A DNA stretch of 64,000 nucleotides from Cylindrotheca closterium. Lineage: Eukaryota > Bacillariophyta > Bacillariophyceae > Bacillariales > Bacillariaceae. The DNA is taken from contig CAKOGP040001947.1 of the NCBI GenBank assembly GCA_933822405.4, positions 186,001 to 250,000 on the forward strand, given 5' to 3'. Below the pieces are notes generated by a model that was not told the origin of the DNA, made no database searches, and saw nothing but the letters and a program-made list of their open reading frames with translations. Within the stretch, counting starts at the first letter, position 1. Every line of letters begins with the position of its first letter. Of the stretch, positions 53,105-64,000 are shown piece by piece. Made by a program: the position numbers and the translations under genes.

Positions 53105-56100
53105 TTAGAAGAACATCTTGTGCTTCGTCTCTGCGGTTTGACGGAACTTTTCCCGAGCGGCCTGCTCTGTGCCTCCTCCACTGGTATTAGGTAATCCAAC
53201 AGTTGGGCCGCGTTCCTGTCCCATAGCATCCAAGGCTTCCAACGCACTTCCGTTGCGAATGTCAACAGGTAGCGGTGGATTCTTGAATTGCATTCCAAGG
53301 AGTTTCTGAACTTCATGACAGAAACTGACCAAGTTCCCACGACTATCATAGATGGCTCCGGGATTTTGCCACGCTTCTCGGTGTTGGACTACGAGTTCAA
53401 TTAGAATATACCCCTTCTCAGTATAGACACCCAAGACACGCAAGGCGTTAAAGGCAAGCCATTCCCGAGGCCGGGCCTTCATGTACTCTTCAAGGGCTCC
53501 GCGGAACAATGTCAGTGTTTCATACTTGGTCTCGATGGGGAAATACAAATTGATGACAAATCGGGCATTCGGACTTCGTGCCCAATTGACAATGCGGCTG
53601 GAAGCCAATTCTCCATTTGCTACGGATGCAGTTTCCATGGTGGGTAACCATGTAATTGTAGTTTCAAAAAGGGTAACGTTTTGCACAAACCATCCAATAT
53701 TTCCCATCAAGCCTGGTTCAGCTTGGATATTGGTAGCACAGATCAAGTCTCCAATGTTGTATGGACGGCGGAGAAGAATGAACAAGATACCTTCAAAGTA
53801 CTTGGAAGCAGCAGGCCCAATCACAAAGGCGAACGCTAGAAGCACACTCGATAGAGAAAGGAACATTGCCATCGGATCGAGTCCAAGCTGCGACATGATG
53901 ATCACGACCACAAGTACGTAGAAGATCGTATTGAAAATGGCATCAAAAGCTCGATCGATCTGAGCTGAGTTTTCGATGGACGCTTGGAGAAGACGAAACT
54001 CCTTATACACGGCATCGACACTCTTGGCAAAATCAAGCACTGAGAGGCTTCCGTCCCGATTTGGACGGAAGACTCGAATGAGACTTTTCACCCGCTCTGG
54101 ATTTAGCATGTGGCCTTCTCGAACTGCTAGCGACGCTGCGATGGTTTCGAACTCGACATCAGTTTCGCCTTGTGCTAGTAGCTGCTTGAAGACATTTTGG
54201 GCGGATTCCACACATTCGTTGCGATTACTGGCAGGGCCAAATGCAAACGAAAAAGGGTAGTCATTGTGAATGAGAGCCAGTGCATTCCGAAAGCGCAAAA
54301 CGGCTGCAATCGAAGCTTTCTTGTGTCCAGTAGACCGCCTTTCTGGTTCCTCCCAACGATCTAACATCTGAGCCAGTTTGTGCTTTTCCGATTCCAAAAG
54401 ATCAAGAGCCTTTCCGTTTCTTGCACTGCTCCCGTCGTCGTCTTGGTTCAGCATATCCTGATAAGCGGTCATGTCGGTACTTCCTCGTTGCAATGTTCTT
54501 TGCTTTGCAAGCTTGGCTACTTGACTGACGAGCAACATTTTGTCCATCACCTTTGCAAGTGATTCACCGAAATGCACTATCGGTCATAAAGGAGCAATAA
54601 AGTGAATGAGCGTGTTTCAGTGGTGAACAACGTAGAGCACAATGACCATCAACTTACAAAATGATTTGCGACCTAAAAAGAGACCTACAACCACACGCTT
54701 CACAGAAACAGCGACTGGGACCGTCGCGCCTATTGTCAAAACGGCCCTGTATATATCACTATAGATGATGCCTCCAGCAGGATTGGTTTCGCTGAAGAGC
54801 GGAACAGTATCTTGCCAGAATAACCAATGGGCAGCAAATGCGCTCTGACCATACAACATGCCGAAATTGAGAATGGACCACATAAAAATGACAAATGGCC
54901 ATCCTTGGGATTGGACAATCCAAAGGGTAAACAGTGGTCCCACTAGGCGTGGAATGATACGCGTTTGGACACACAGTAGGTCAATCACCAATGCTTGAAT
55001 CGCCAACGCAATTGTCAAAGTGACCGATAGTCGAACCACAAACAATATTACCCATGACACACTTTGTCCTTCGCTGCTGCTGGTGGTGGGATTGTCCAAA
55101 AAGTAATATAGTAAACCAGCAACTCCAACCAACGGCAAGACAATGTACAGCATGATTTTGATGTACTTCTTGATGGTGGCTTGTTGCGGACGAAAAAAAT
55201 ATTTCCATGATGCCACATCGCTCTTGACTTTTTCTGTCATATTAGAAAGAGGCGAATTGTACGGGTTGCTTCCCTTCATACCACTTGAATCGGATTCAGT
55301 GCGCTGGGGTGCATCTTTGAAAGATTTTCTGCCTGCCTCCTGAGGCATATTGTGTGATGCTTTTCCAGCTTCAAGATCAACCGCGACATCATTCGTCACA
55401 GGATCCAATGTTGGCTTATCCCGAGAAAACAAGCGGCCGCGCCCTTTTCCAGTTGTCTGTGCAAAATCAGCTGACCCGAAAGCTAACTGTGTGTTTCGAT
55501 CAAACTCCGAATGCGATGCAATGGCTGGCGTTTGATCTGGACCCGCATGGAATCCATGGTCGACCATCTGGTCAGCCAAATCGGCTAGCTGGTCGTCGAC
55601 AGTCATTGCACGTCGATGGTTTGGCCTCGAGCTCAAGAGTGGCTTCCGATCTTGCGTACGAGTAGTAGCGTGACCGGTGGCTGATGGCTTCAGCAATGCG
55701 CTAGAGTCCTCCATCGCCCTACTAGCTTCGTCGGAAACGCCTTCCAATATAGATGTTTCAAACGCCTGAGATGAGTCAAACTGTTCTTCGAGTGTCTTCA
55801 GAATGTGAGTTGTGGCTTCATGCTCGTACTGATTGTTCTGTAAGAGGTTGTCCAAGGTGATCTTCTGGTTCTCACTCGAGCTCATACGATTGTGCTCCAT
55901 ACATAGACGGGCACTGTCTGCAAGTGATTGCTTTGCATCACTTCCAATCGAGATACCTCTCTTCAATGGATGTTTTGCAGTCGATGCCGATGCTTGCGGC
56001 GGATCAAAGACGATAGGATCCGAGGACAAGTTGCTGATTCCACGATGATGGCCATCCGCATTTTGGTTTTTGGCTCGGAGAGTGTCGTCGGCATTCTCTG

Positions 56101-56143
56101 ATACATCATCCATGACGGCAATCGTTTTTGGTATTTCTTCCAT
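53105..56143 (-). CDS. MscS/Msy-type mechanosensitive channel, tandem copy 3
   Basis: Exon 1 is 56,143-54,658 and exon 2 is 54,576-53,105 (81-bp intron), giving 985 residues, the shortest copy. The start was set by alignment with MEEVPKTIAVMD in the other copies; upstream codons lack ATG. The linker after the first exon-2 helix is ~14 residues shorter (KLAKQRTLQRGST), a deletion shared with copy 4. The pore and beta domain match copy 4 almost exactly (IQAEPGLMGNIGW versus LQAEPGLMGNIGW). The C-terminal GPTVGLPNTSGGGTEQAA differs from copies 4 and 5. The loop reads RPNRDGSLSVLD. A channel role is expected as in copy 1. Confidence 0.87.
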
Positions 56144-56849
56144 GTTCAAATGTTGTCGGTGTAGTTTGTGAGTAAAATGAAATTGTGGTCGTTTTTTGGG
56201 CACGAATCAATATGAGGGTGACGGCGGATATTCGCTTCTGGTCGGAAGGATGATCCGAAGGGTCGGAGATTTTAAGCCAATCAAATAGGTTAGATGGTCG
56301 ACGTCATTTGAGTGAGAGTCATGTGTAAAACTCTTAGGGAGTGTTACTCCGAATTGAGGCGCAAGTAGCAGTACGACAGTACACCTGATAAATGATCATC
56401 GGGCAGGTAAATATATATAGGGCAACCAGATACTTATGACAGTTGAGAGCAGATAGCGCAATGAGATCTCACAAAGGAAAGCATCATCATCATTTGCTAT
56501 TGTACCGCATATGACAGTACTGTACCATCTTTTTTAAAATAATGGTAGGGGATGCTGCAACTAACACATGCTCGCAACAGGGGTTGCTGCAGCTTTAGAA
56601 AAGAGCGTTCTGGGCTCTGTTTGGCTATCCCGGTATGATTTGACACTAAAAATACTTTTGTAACCAGCAAATGTATGGACATGACTAGGGATTTCCTCCA
56701 CTGTAGATTGCAATGGATGGTAGACGAAGGTCGAATGTTCTACATACTACTCGACGTAGCAAGCGAATTCAGTTGAATTGATATTGAATTTGTTTCTACC
56801 AATGGTTTTCTTGAAAGCGGTACAGTATTGAATGGCAAAGTTTCACGAA
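56144..56849. promoter_or_regulatory. Upstream region of MscS copy 3 and 3' flank of copy 4
   Basis: Positions 56,215-56,310 align with 60,055-60,150 upstream of copy 4: TGACGG.GG.TATTCGCTTC, TGGTCGGAAGGATGATC.GAA, GGTCGGAGATTTT and AGCCAAT.AAATAGG. The remainder includes ACAGTACTGTACC near 56,514 and no gene. Confidence 0.4.
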
Positions 56850-59800
56850 TTAGAAGAACATCTTGTGCTTCGTCTCTGCGGTTTGACGGAACCTTGCCCG
56901 AGCGGCCTGCTCTGTGCCTCCATCATTGTTGTCGGGGGCTCCAATAGTTGGACCGCGCTCCTGTCCCATAGCATCCAAGGCTTCCAACGCACTTCCGTTG
57001 CGAATGTCAACAGGTAGCGGTGGTTTCTTGAATTGCATTCCAAGAAGTTTCTGCACTTCATTACAGAAACTGACCAAGTTCCCACGACTATCATAGACAG
57101 CTCCCGCGTTTTGCCAGGCTTCTCGATGCTGGACGACGAGTTCCATTAGAATATACCCCTTCTCAGTATAGACACCCAAGACACGCAAGGCGTTAAAGGC
57201 AAGCCATTCCCGAGGTCGGGCCTTCATATACTCTTCAAGGGCTCCGCGGAACAATGTCAGTGTCTCATACTTGGTCTCGATGGGGAAATACAAATTGATG
57301 ACAAATCGGGCATTCGGACTTCGTGCCCAATTGACAATGCGACTGGAAGCTAACGCTCCATTTGCCACGGATGCAGTTTCCATTGTTGGTAACCATGTAA
57401 TGGTGGTTTCAAAAAGGGTAACGTTTTGGACATACCATCCAATATTTCCCATCAAGCCTGGTTCAGCCTGGAGGTTGGTTGCACAGATCAAGTCTCCAAT
57501 GTTGTATGGACGGCGGAGAAGAATGAACAAGATACCTTCAAAGTACTTGGAAGCAGCAGGCCCAATCACAAAGGCGAACGCTAGAAGCACACTCGATAGA
57601 GAAAGGAACATTGCCATCGGATCGAGTCCAAGCTGCGACATGATGATTACGACCACAAGTACGTAGAAGATGGTATCAAAGATTGCATCAAAGGCTCGAT
57701 CGATCTGAGCTGAGTTTTCGATGGACGCTTGGAGAAGACGGAACTCCTTATACACGGCATCGACACTCTTGACAAAATCAAGCACCGACAGGGTTCCATC
57801 CCGATTTGGACGGAAGACTCGAATGAGACTTTTCACCCGCTCTGGACTCAGAAGGTGGCCTTCTCTAACTGCTAACGACGCTGCGATGGTTTCGAACTCG
57901 ACATTAGTCTCGCCTTGCGCTAGTAGCTGCTTGAAGACATTTTGGGCGGATTCCACACATTCGTTGCGATTACTGGCAGGGCCAAATGCAAACGAAAAAG
58001 GGTAGTCGTTGTGAATGAGAGCCAGTGCATTCCGAAAGCGCAAAACGGCTGCAATCGAAGCTTTCTTGTGTCCAGTAGACCGCCTTTCTGGTTCCTCCCA
58101 ACGATCTAACATCTGAGCCAGTTTGTGTTTTTCTGATTCCACGAGTTCAAGAGCCTTTCCGTTTCTTGTACTGCTTCCGTCGTCGTCTTGGTTCAGCATA
58201 TCCTGATATGCAGTCATGTCGGTACTTCCTCTTTGCAATGTCCTTTGCCTTGCAAGCTTGGCGACTTGACTGACGAGCAACATTTTGTCCATCACCTTTG
58301 CAAGTGATTCACCGAAATGCACTATCGGGTCATCAATGCGATCGTAAAGGAGCAATAAAGTGAGCGTGTTTCAGTGGCGAACAACGTAGAGCACAATGAC
58401 CATCAACTTACAAAATGATTTGCGACCTAAAAAGAGGCCCACAGCCAAACGTTTCACAGAAACAGCGACTGGGACCGTCGCACCTATTGTCAGAATAATC
58501 CTGTACATATCACTGTAAACAACGTCACCAGCAGGATTGGCCTCACTAAAGAGCGGAACAGTATCTTGCCAGAATAACCAATGGGCAGCAAATGCGCTCT
58601 GACCATACAACATGCCGAAATTGAGAATGGACCACATAAAAATGACAAATGGCCATCCTTGGGATTGGACAATCCAAAGGGTAAACAGTGGTCCCACTAG
58701 GCGTGGAATGATACGCGTTTGGACACACAGTAGGTCAATCACCAATGCTTGAATCGCCAACGCAATTGTCAAAGTGACCGATAGTCGAACCACAAACAAT
58801 ATTACCCATGACACACTTTGTCCTTCGCTGCTGCTGGTGGTGGGATTGTCCAAAAAGTAATATAGTAAACCAGCAACTCCAACCAACGGCAAGACAATGT
58901 ACAGCATGATTTTGATGTACTTCTTGATGGTAGCTTGTTGCGGACGGCACAAATATTTCCAGGATGCCACATCGCTCTTGACTTTTTCTGTCATATTAGA
59001 AAGAGGCGAATTGTACGGGTTGCTTCCCTTCATACCACTTGAATCGGATTCAGTGCGCTGCGTTAAATCTTTGAAAGAGTTTTTGCTTGTTGCTTGAGGA
59101 GGATTCTGGGATCCAGCTTCAAGATCAACAATTTCATCATCGCTGGATTGTTTTTCTTGATTCATGATTTCAGAAGTACTGCCTTCCACAACAGGTTCCA
59201 ATACGGGCTTGTCTCCAGAAAACAGGCGGTCGCGTCCCTTTTCAATTGTCGGTGTAACACCAGCCGCCCCGAAAGCCAATTGTGTGTTCAGATCAAACTC
59301 CGAATGCGATGCAATGGCTGGAGTTTGATCTGGACCCACATGGAATCCATGGTCGACCATCTGGTCAGCCAAATCGGCTAGCTGGTCGTCGACAGTCATT
59401 GCACGTCGATGGTTTGGTCTCGAGCTCAAGAGTGGCTTCCGATCTTGGGTGCGAGTAGTAGCGTGACCGGTGGTCGATAGCTTCTGCGCTGAGCTAGATT
59501 CTTCCAACGCCTTGCTGGCGTCGTCGGAAATGCCCTCTAATACAGATGTTTCAAACGCCTGGGACGAGTCAAGCTGTTCTTCGAGGGTCTTCAGAATGTG
59601 AGTTGTGGCCTCGTGCTCGTATTGATTATTCTGTAAGAGGTTGTCCAGTGTGATCTTCTGGTTCTCACTTGTGTTGACACGATTGTGTTCTATACGCAAA
59701 CGTGCAGCTTCGGCAAGTGATTGCTTTGCATCACTTTCAATCGAGATACCTCTCTTCAATGGATGTTTTGCAGTCGCTGCCGATGCTTGCAGTGGATCAA

Positions 59801-59936
59801 AGACGATAGGATCCGAGGACAAGTTGCTGATTCCACGACGATGACCATCCGCATTTTGTTTTTTGGCTCGGAGAGTGTCGTCGGCATTCTCTGATACATC
59901 ATCCATGACGGCAATGGTTTTTGGTACCTCTTCCAT
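56850..59936 (-). CDS. MscS/Msy-type mechanosensitive channel, tandem copy 4
   Basis: Exon 1 is 59,936-58,412 and exon 2 is 58,321-56,850 (90-bp intron), giving 998 residues. From the middle of exon 1 (SGMKGSNPYNSPLSNMTEKV) through the membrane helices it is nearly identical to copy 3, while a preceding segment (RLFSGDKPVLEPVVEGSTSE) resembles copies 1 and 5 more than copy 3. The last ~40 residues (GPTIGAPDNNDGGTEQAARA) match copy 5. This mosaic pattern suggests gene conversion. The start at ATG 59,936 is aligned with the other copies. The pore motif KYFEGILFILLRRPYNIGDLI is intact, so a functional channel is expected. Confidence 0.88.
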
Positions 59937-60470
59937 GTTCAAATTTGTTTGATGTATTTTCGTTCAATTGTGAATTGTGAGCTTCCAATGACTTGTGAGA
60001 AAATGGATTTTATCAAGTTTGGTGCACCTTTTTTATGCACGAACGAAAACTATGAGCGTGACGGTGGCTATTCGCTTCTGGTCGGAAGGATGATCGGAAT
60101 GGTCGGAGATTTTTAGCCAATAAAATAGGCCAGCTTGATGACGTAGTGCGACTAATGGGTAATGATGTTACCTGTTACTCCGAATTGAGGAGCAAGTACG
60201 AGGTACTACACCACTTGTGAGCAGCTATTACGGAATGGTCCCACGAAGAAAGTATCATTTGCTGCTATCTAGATGATTTATGAACTTTAAAAATGGATAT
60301 CAGCACTTGACTATGGATTTCCTCTAGAATGCGATGGTAGCCGATACAATAATTCTGGGAGACTTTCCTACAAGTGTTCTGCTACTTGTAGCAGGCGTTG
60401 CATTGATACGTTTTCTATTGGTTTTCTTGAAATCGCTACAGTGTTGTATTGAATGACATAGTTTCGCCAA
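59937..60470. promoter_or_regulatory. Upstream region of MscS copy 4 and 3' flank of copy 5
   Basis: It contains the block shared with the copy 3 promoter (60,055-60,150) including CTTCTGGTCGGAAGGATGATC and TTAGCCAATAAAATAGG (an inverted CCAAT-like word). No gene. Confidence 0.4.
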
Positions 60471-63400
60471 TTAGAAGAACATCTTGTGCTTGGTCTCAGC
60501 GGTTTGACGGAACTTTGCCCGAGCGGCCTGCTCTGTGCCTCCTCCATTGTTGTCGGGGGCTCCAATAGTTGGACCGCGCTCTTGTCCCATAGCATCCAAG
60601 GCTTCCAACGCAGCTCCATTGCGGATATCGACAGGCAGCGGTGGTTTCTTGAATTGCATTCCAAGAAGTTTCTGAATTTCATTACAGAAACTGACCAAGT
60701 TCCCACGACTATCATACACGGCTCCCGCATTTTGCCAGAATTCTCGATGCTGGACGACGAGTTCCATTTGTATGTAACCCTTGTCTGTAAAGACATTCAA
60801 GACACGCAAGGCGTTAAAGGCAAGCCATTCTCGAGGTCGGGCCTTCATATACTCTTCAATGGCACCACGGAACAGTGTCAGAGTTTCGTACTTGGTTTCA
60901 ATGGGGAAATACAAGAAGATGACGAATCGGGCATTCGGACTTCGTGCCCAATTGACGATTCGACTGGAAGCCAATGCTCCATTCGCCACGGATGCAGTTT
61001 CCATGGTCGGTAACCAGGTAATGGTCGTTTCAAAAAGGGTAACGTTTTGGACATACCATCCAATATTTCCCATCAAGCCTGGTTCAACCTGGATATTGGT
61101 AGCACAGATCAAGTCTCCAATGTTGTATGGACGTCGAAGAAGAATGAACAAAATTCCTTCAAAGTACTTGGAAGCGGCAGAACCAATCACAAAGGCGAAC
61201 GCCAGAAAAACGCTGGATAGCGACAGAAATAATGCCATTGGATCAAGTCCGAGCTGCGACATGATGACTACGACCACGATTGCGTAGAAGATGGTATTAA
61301 AGATTGCATCAAAAGCAAGATCGATCTGAGCTGAGTTTTCGATGGACGCTTGGAGAAGACGAAACTCCTTGTACACGGCATCGACACTCTTGACAAAATC
61401 AAGCACTGACAGGGTTCCATCCCGATTTGGACGGAACACTCGAATGAGATTTTTCACCCGCTCTGGATTCAGATAACCGCCGTCTCTCACGGCTAGAGAC
61501 GACGCGATGGTTTCGAACTCGACATCAGTTTCGCCTTCTGACAGTAGATGTTTGAAGACAATTTGAGCGGATTCTACACATTCGTAGCGCTTATTGGCAA
61601 GGCCAAATGCAAACGAAAAAGGATAGTCGTTATGAATGAGGGCAAGAGCATTCCGAAATCGCAACACGGCTGCAATTGATGCTTTCTTGTGTGCAGTAGA
61701 CCTCCTTTCTGGTTCCTCCCATTGATCCAACATTTGAGCCAACTTATTCTTTTCCGATTCTACCAGACCAAGCACAGTGCCGGTTCTTGTACTGCTTCCA
61801 TCGTCTTGATCAAATATGTCCTGATAGGCAGCCATGCCTTTTTTTTTGGGCTGACCGGGTGTTCCGAGTGCGACATTTCTTCGGTGCAACAACATTCTTT
61901 GCTTTTCCATTCGACTTGCAAGCTTGGCTACTTGACTGATGAGCAACATTTTGTCCATCACCTTTGCAAGTCTTTCACCGAAATGCACTATATCAAAATG
62001 TCAAGAGTAAGCGTACGTAGAGTATTATTAATCAAGTGAGTTCGATTCCGATTACAATCAAAAAGTACCGCACACATATTCCATAGACTTACAAAATGAT
62101 TGGCGTCCCAAGAAGAGACCTACTGCCAAACGCTTTACAGAAACAGCAACGGGAACGGTTGCGCAGATCGTCAATATGACCCTGTATAAATCACTACTAA
62201 CCACATTGCCAGCAGGATTGGCCTCACTAAAGAGCGGAATAGTATCTTGCCAGAACAACCAATGTTCGGCAAATGCGCTCTGACCATACAACATGCCGAA
62301 ATTGAGAATGGACCACATAAAAATGACAAATGGCCATCCTTGGGATTGGACAATCCAAAGGGTAAACAGTGGTCCCACTAGGCGTGGAATGATACGTGTT
62401 TGGACACACAGTAGGTCGATGACCAATGCTTGGACCGCCAACGCAAGTGTCAAAGTGACCCATAGACGAACGACAAATATCAGGATCCATGATACACTTT
62501 GTCCTTCGCTGGTGGTGGTGGTGGGATTGTCCAAAAAGTAAAACAATAAGCCAGCAACTCCAACAAGTGGCAGGGCAATGTACAACATGAGTTTGATGTA
62601 CTTCTTGAGGGTGGCCTGTTGCGGACGAAAGAATGACCCCCAGGATGCCACGTCGTTCTTGACTTTGTCGGTCATATCTGAAAGAGACGAGCGGTTACGA
62701 TTGCGATTGGATGGAGAGTTTTTGGCTGCCTCTTGAGGAGGCAGATTCTGTGATGTCTTTGGAGTTTCAAGATCGACAACTCCGTCAAAGCTTGCTTGGT
62801 TATCTTGATGATGAGGATTCATGAGTTCAGAAGGACTGCCTTCGTCAACAGGAGGCAGAAATGTGGGATGGTTGTCTCCTGAAAACAAGCGGTCGCGTAG
62901 TACTGCACCGGTACCATTGCCTCCTCCTTTTTTTTCAGGTGACTGTAATACAAAATCAGGTGCCCCAAATGCCAACTGTGCATTCCTATCAAATTCCGAA
63001 TGTGGTGCAACGGGTGGAGTTGAATTTGGACCGACATGGAAACCATGATCGATTAGCTGGTCTGCCAGGTTGGCGAGCTGATCGTCGATACTCATCACAC
63101 GATGATGTCTTCGCTTGGGGCTCATGACTTGCTTTCGCTCTGTTTGTTGGTCCTCTGACCGCCGAGAAGTAGAGTGACTGCTCGGTCGCTTTGTCCCAGA
63201 GTTGCTTTCTTCCAAAGCCTTGCTGGCATCGTCCGAAACGCTCTCCAGTATGGTATTTTCAAAGGCCTGGGTTGAGCCGAGCTGATCTTCGAGAGCCGTT
63301 AGAATGTGAGTTGTGGCTTCGTGCTCGTAGTGACTGTTCTGCAAGAGACTGTCCAAGGTAATCTTCTGCGTTTCGCTTTCTTCCGTACGATTGTGTTCCA

Positions 63401-63641
63401 TACGCAGCCGTGCCGCTTCGGCAAGCGTTTGCTTGGCATCACTTTCCATGGAAATCCCCCGCTTCAAAGGATGATGATGCTGCCCAGCAGTCGATGTCGA
63501 GTTTTGCTGTGGCGGATCAAAGAGATCCGATAAGTTACTGTTTCCCCTACGGTGTCCACCATGTATGTTGCTGGATTGCAGTGTGTCGTCGTTGGCATGT
63601 GCACCTTCCATGACGGCGATGGTTTTTGGTACCTCTTCCAT
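60471..63641 (-). CDS. MscS/Msy-type mechanosensitive channel, tandem copy 5
   Basis: Exon 1 is 63,641-62,093 and exon 2 is 61,987-60,471 (105-bp intron), giving 1021 residues. The N-terminal region has extra His- and Gly-rich inserts (STAGQHHHPLKRG; PEKKGGGNGTGAV). Exon 1 ends GRQSF and exon 2 continues LHFGERLAKVMDKM. The loop before the pore is RPNRDGTLSVLD, and its flanking helix reads GGYLNPERVKNLIRVF. The pore is MALFLSLSSVFLAFAFVIGS plus KYFEGILFILLRRPYNIGDLI. The beta domain shares VEPGLMGNIGWYVQNVTLFE with copies 3 and 4. The C-terminus is very close to copy 4. It is the rightmost visible copy; the array could continue beyond the window. Confidence 0.88.
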
Positions 63642-64000
63642 CGTTCTAATATTACTGTACCGGAACCAATCCAGATAAAATGATTTTTAAAAATATCTTT
63701 TGATGGGTTATTGCATTGATGTGTGATTTGTGATTTTGGAATTGATGGTCACTGGAGAAAGAGGCGACGTGGCTTTCATTATTCGGCATGGATAAAAGAA
63801 CTTTTATCTTCGCTTTCTGATCGGAATTGTGTCAGTTTCTGATCGGGTTTGTGAAAAAGAGTCAGTGAGCGGGTCAGTCACTAGCAAACGACCATGAATG
63901 ATGATGCCATCATTGGCATCGTTGGTGCCTTCTTTGTGTACTCCGAAAAATTCCAGGAGAAAACATTGTGGGAAGTCTCACAAAGGATCACAAGAACCAA
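63642..64000. promoter_or_regulatory. Upstream region of MscS copy 5
   Basis: It includes TCTGATCGGAATTGTGTCAG near 63,815, similar to the GTCAGATCGGAATATTCTGA element (complement strand) near genes A and B. A repeated CTGATCGG word occurs within 40 bp. No gene is seen to the window end. Confidence 0.35.

Overview
The window reads as nuclear DNA of a photosynthetic stramenopile, most likely a pennate diatom. The grounds are: moderate GC with AT-rich, GTAC-rich intergenic DNA; short GT-AG introns; a leader of the diatom plastid type (signal peptide followed by Phe); and families typically expanded in diatoms (DUF285/BspA-like repeats behind a single membrane anchor, PLAC8 proteins, kinesin-light-chain-type TPRs, secreted Cys-rich modular proteins). 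The assignment is inference; no rRNA or organelle marker is present.

Layout. 0-5 kb: end of a coiled-coil gene, a WrbA-type flavodoxin quinone reductase, a plastid-type zinc-ribbon/RRM protein and a JmjC/cupin-type putative oxygenase. 5-10 kb: a minus-strand PLAC8 cluster with two intact copies, one frameshifted copy, one pseudogene and a further 3' relic. 10-20 kb: a repeat/coiled-coil acidic protein, a gamma-glutamylcyclotransferase-like protein, a membrane-anchored DUF285 protein and a RelA/SpoT-like plus TPR fusion. 20-23 kb: a chimeric pseudogene that joins the DUF285-type membrane stalk to domains of the secreted Cys-rich family, with a retrotransposon integrase fragment at its 5' end. 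24-30 kb: a Kir-type potassium channel (four exons, one of 16 nt) and a Nudix-like/CobW (COG0523) metal-chaperone GTPase with one frameshift. 30-40 kb: two diverged copies of one segment, each made of an MscS relic, a Kir 5' relic, a promoter and a secreted Cys-rich gene; a repeat-rich insertion interrupts the second copy. 40-43 kb: a broken RING-H2 sequence and relics. 43-63.6 kb: five tandem, same-strand, two-exon mechanosensitive (MscS/Msy-type) channel genes.

The most distinctive items are: (1) a 348-bp miniature LTR retrotransposon (TRIM) at 47.5-47.8 kb with target-site duplication, primer-binding site, polypurine tract and LTRs that carry a tRNA-like fold with Pol III A and B boxes; (2) Cys-rich secreted genes built from phase-0 exon modules and ending in a 9-nt Cys-Lys-stop exon; (3) the expanding and partly converted MscS array with two decayed relics; (4) the Kir microexon. 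Membrane channels (Kir, MscS) and secreted or membrane-anchored modular proteins dominate, so the region looks like a fast-evolving cell-surface/ion-homeostasis locus, but no shared pathway can be demonstrated from sequence.
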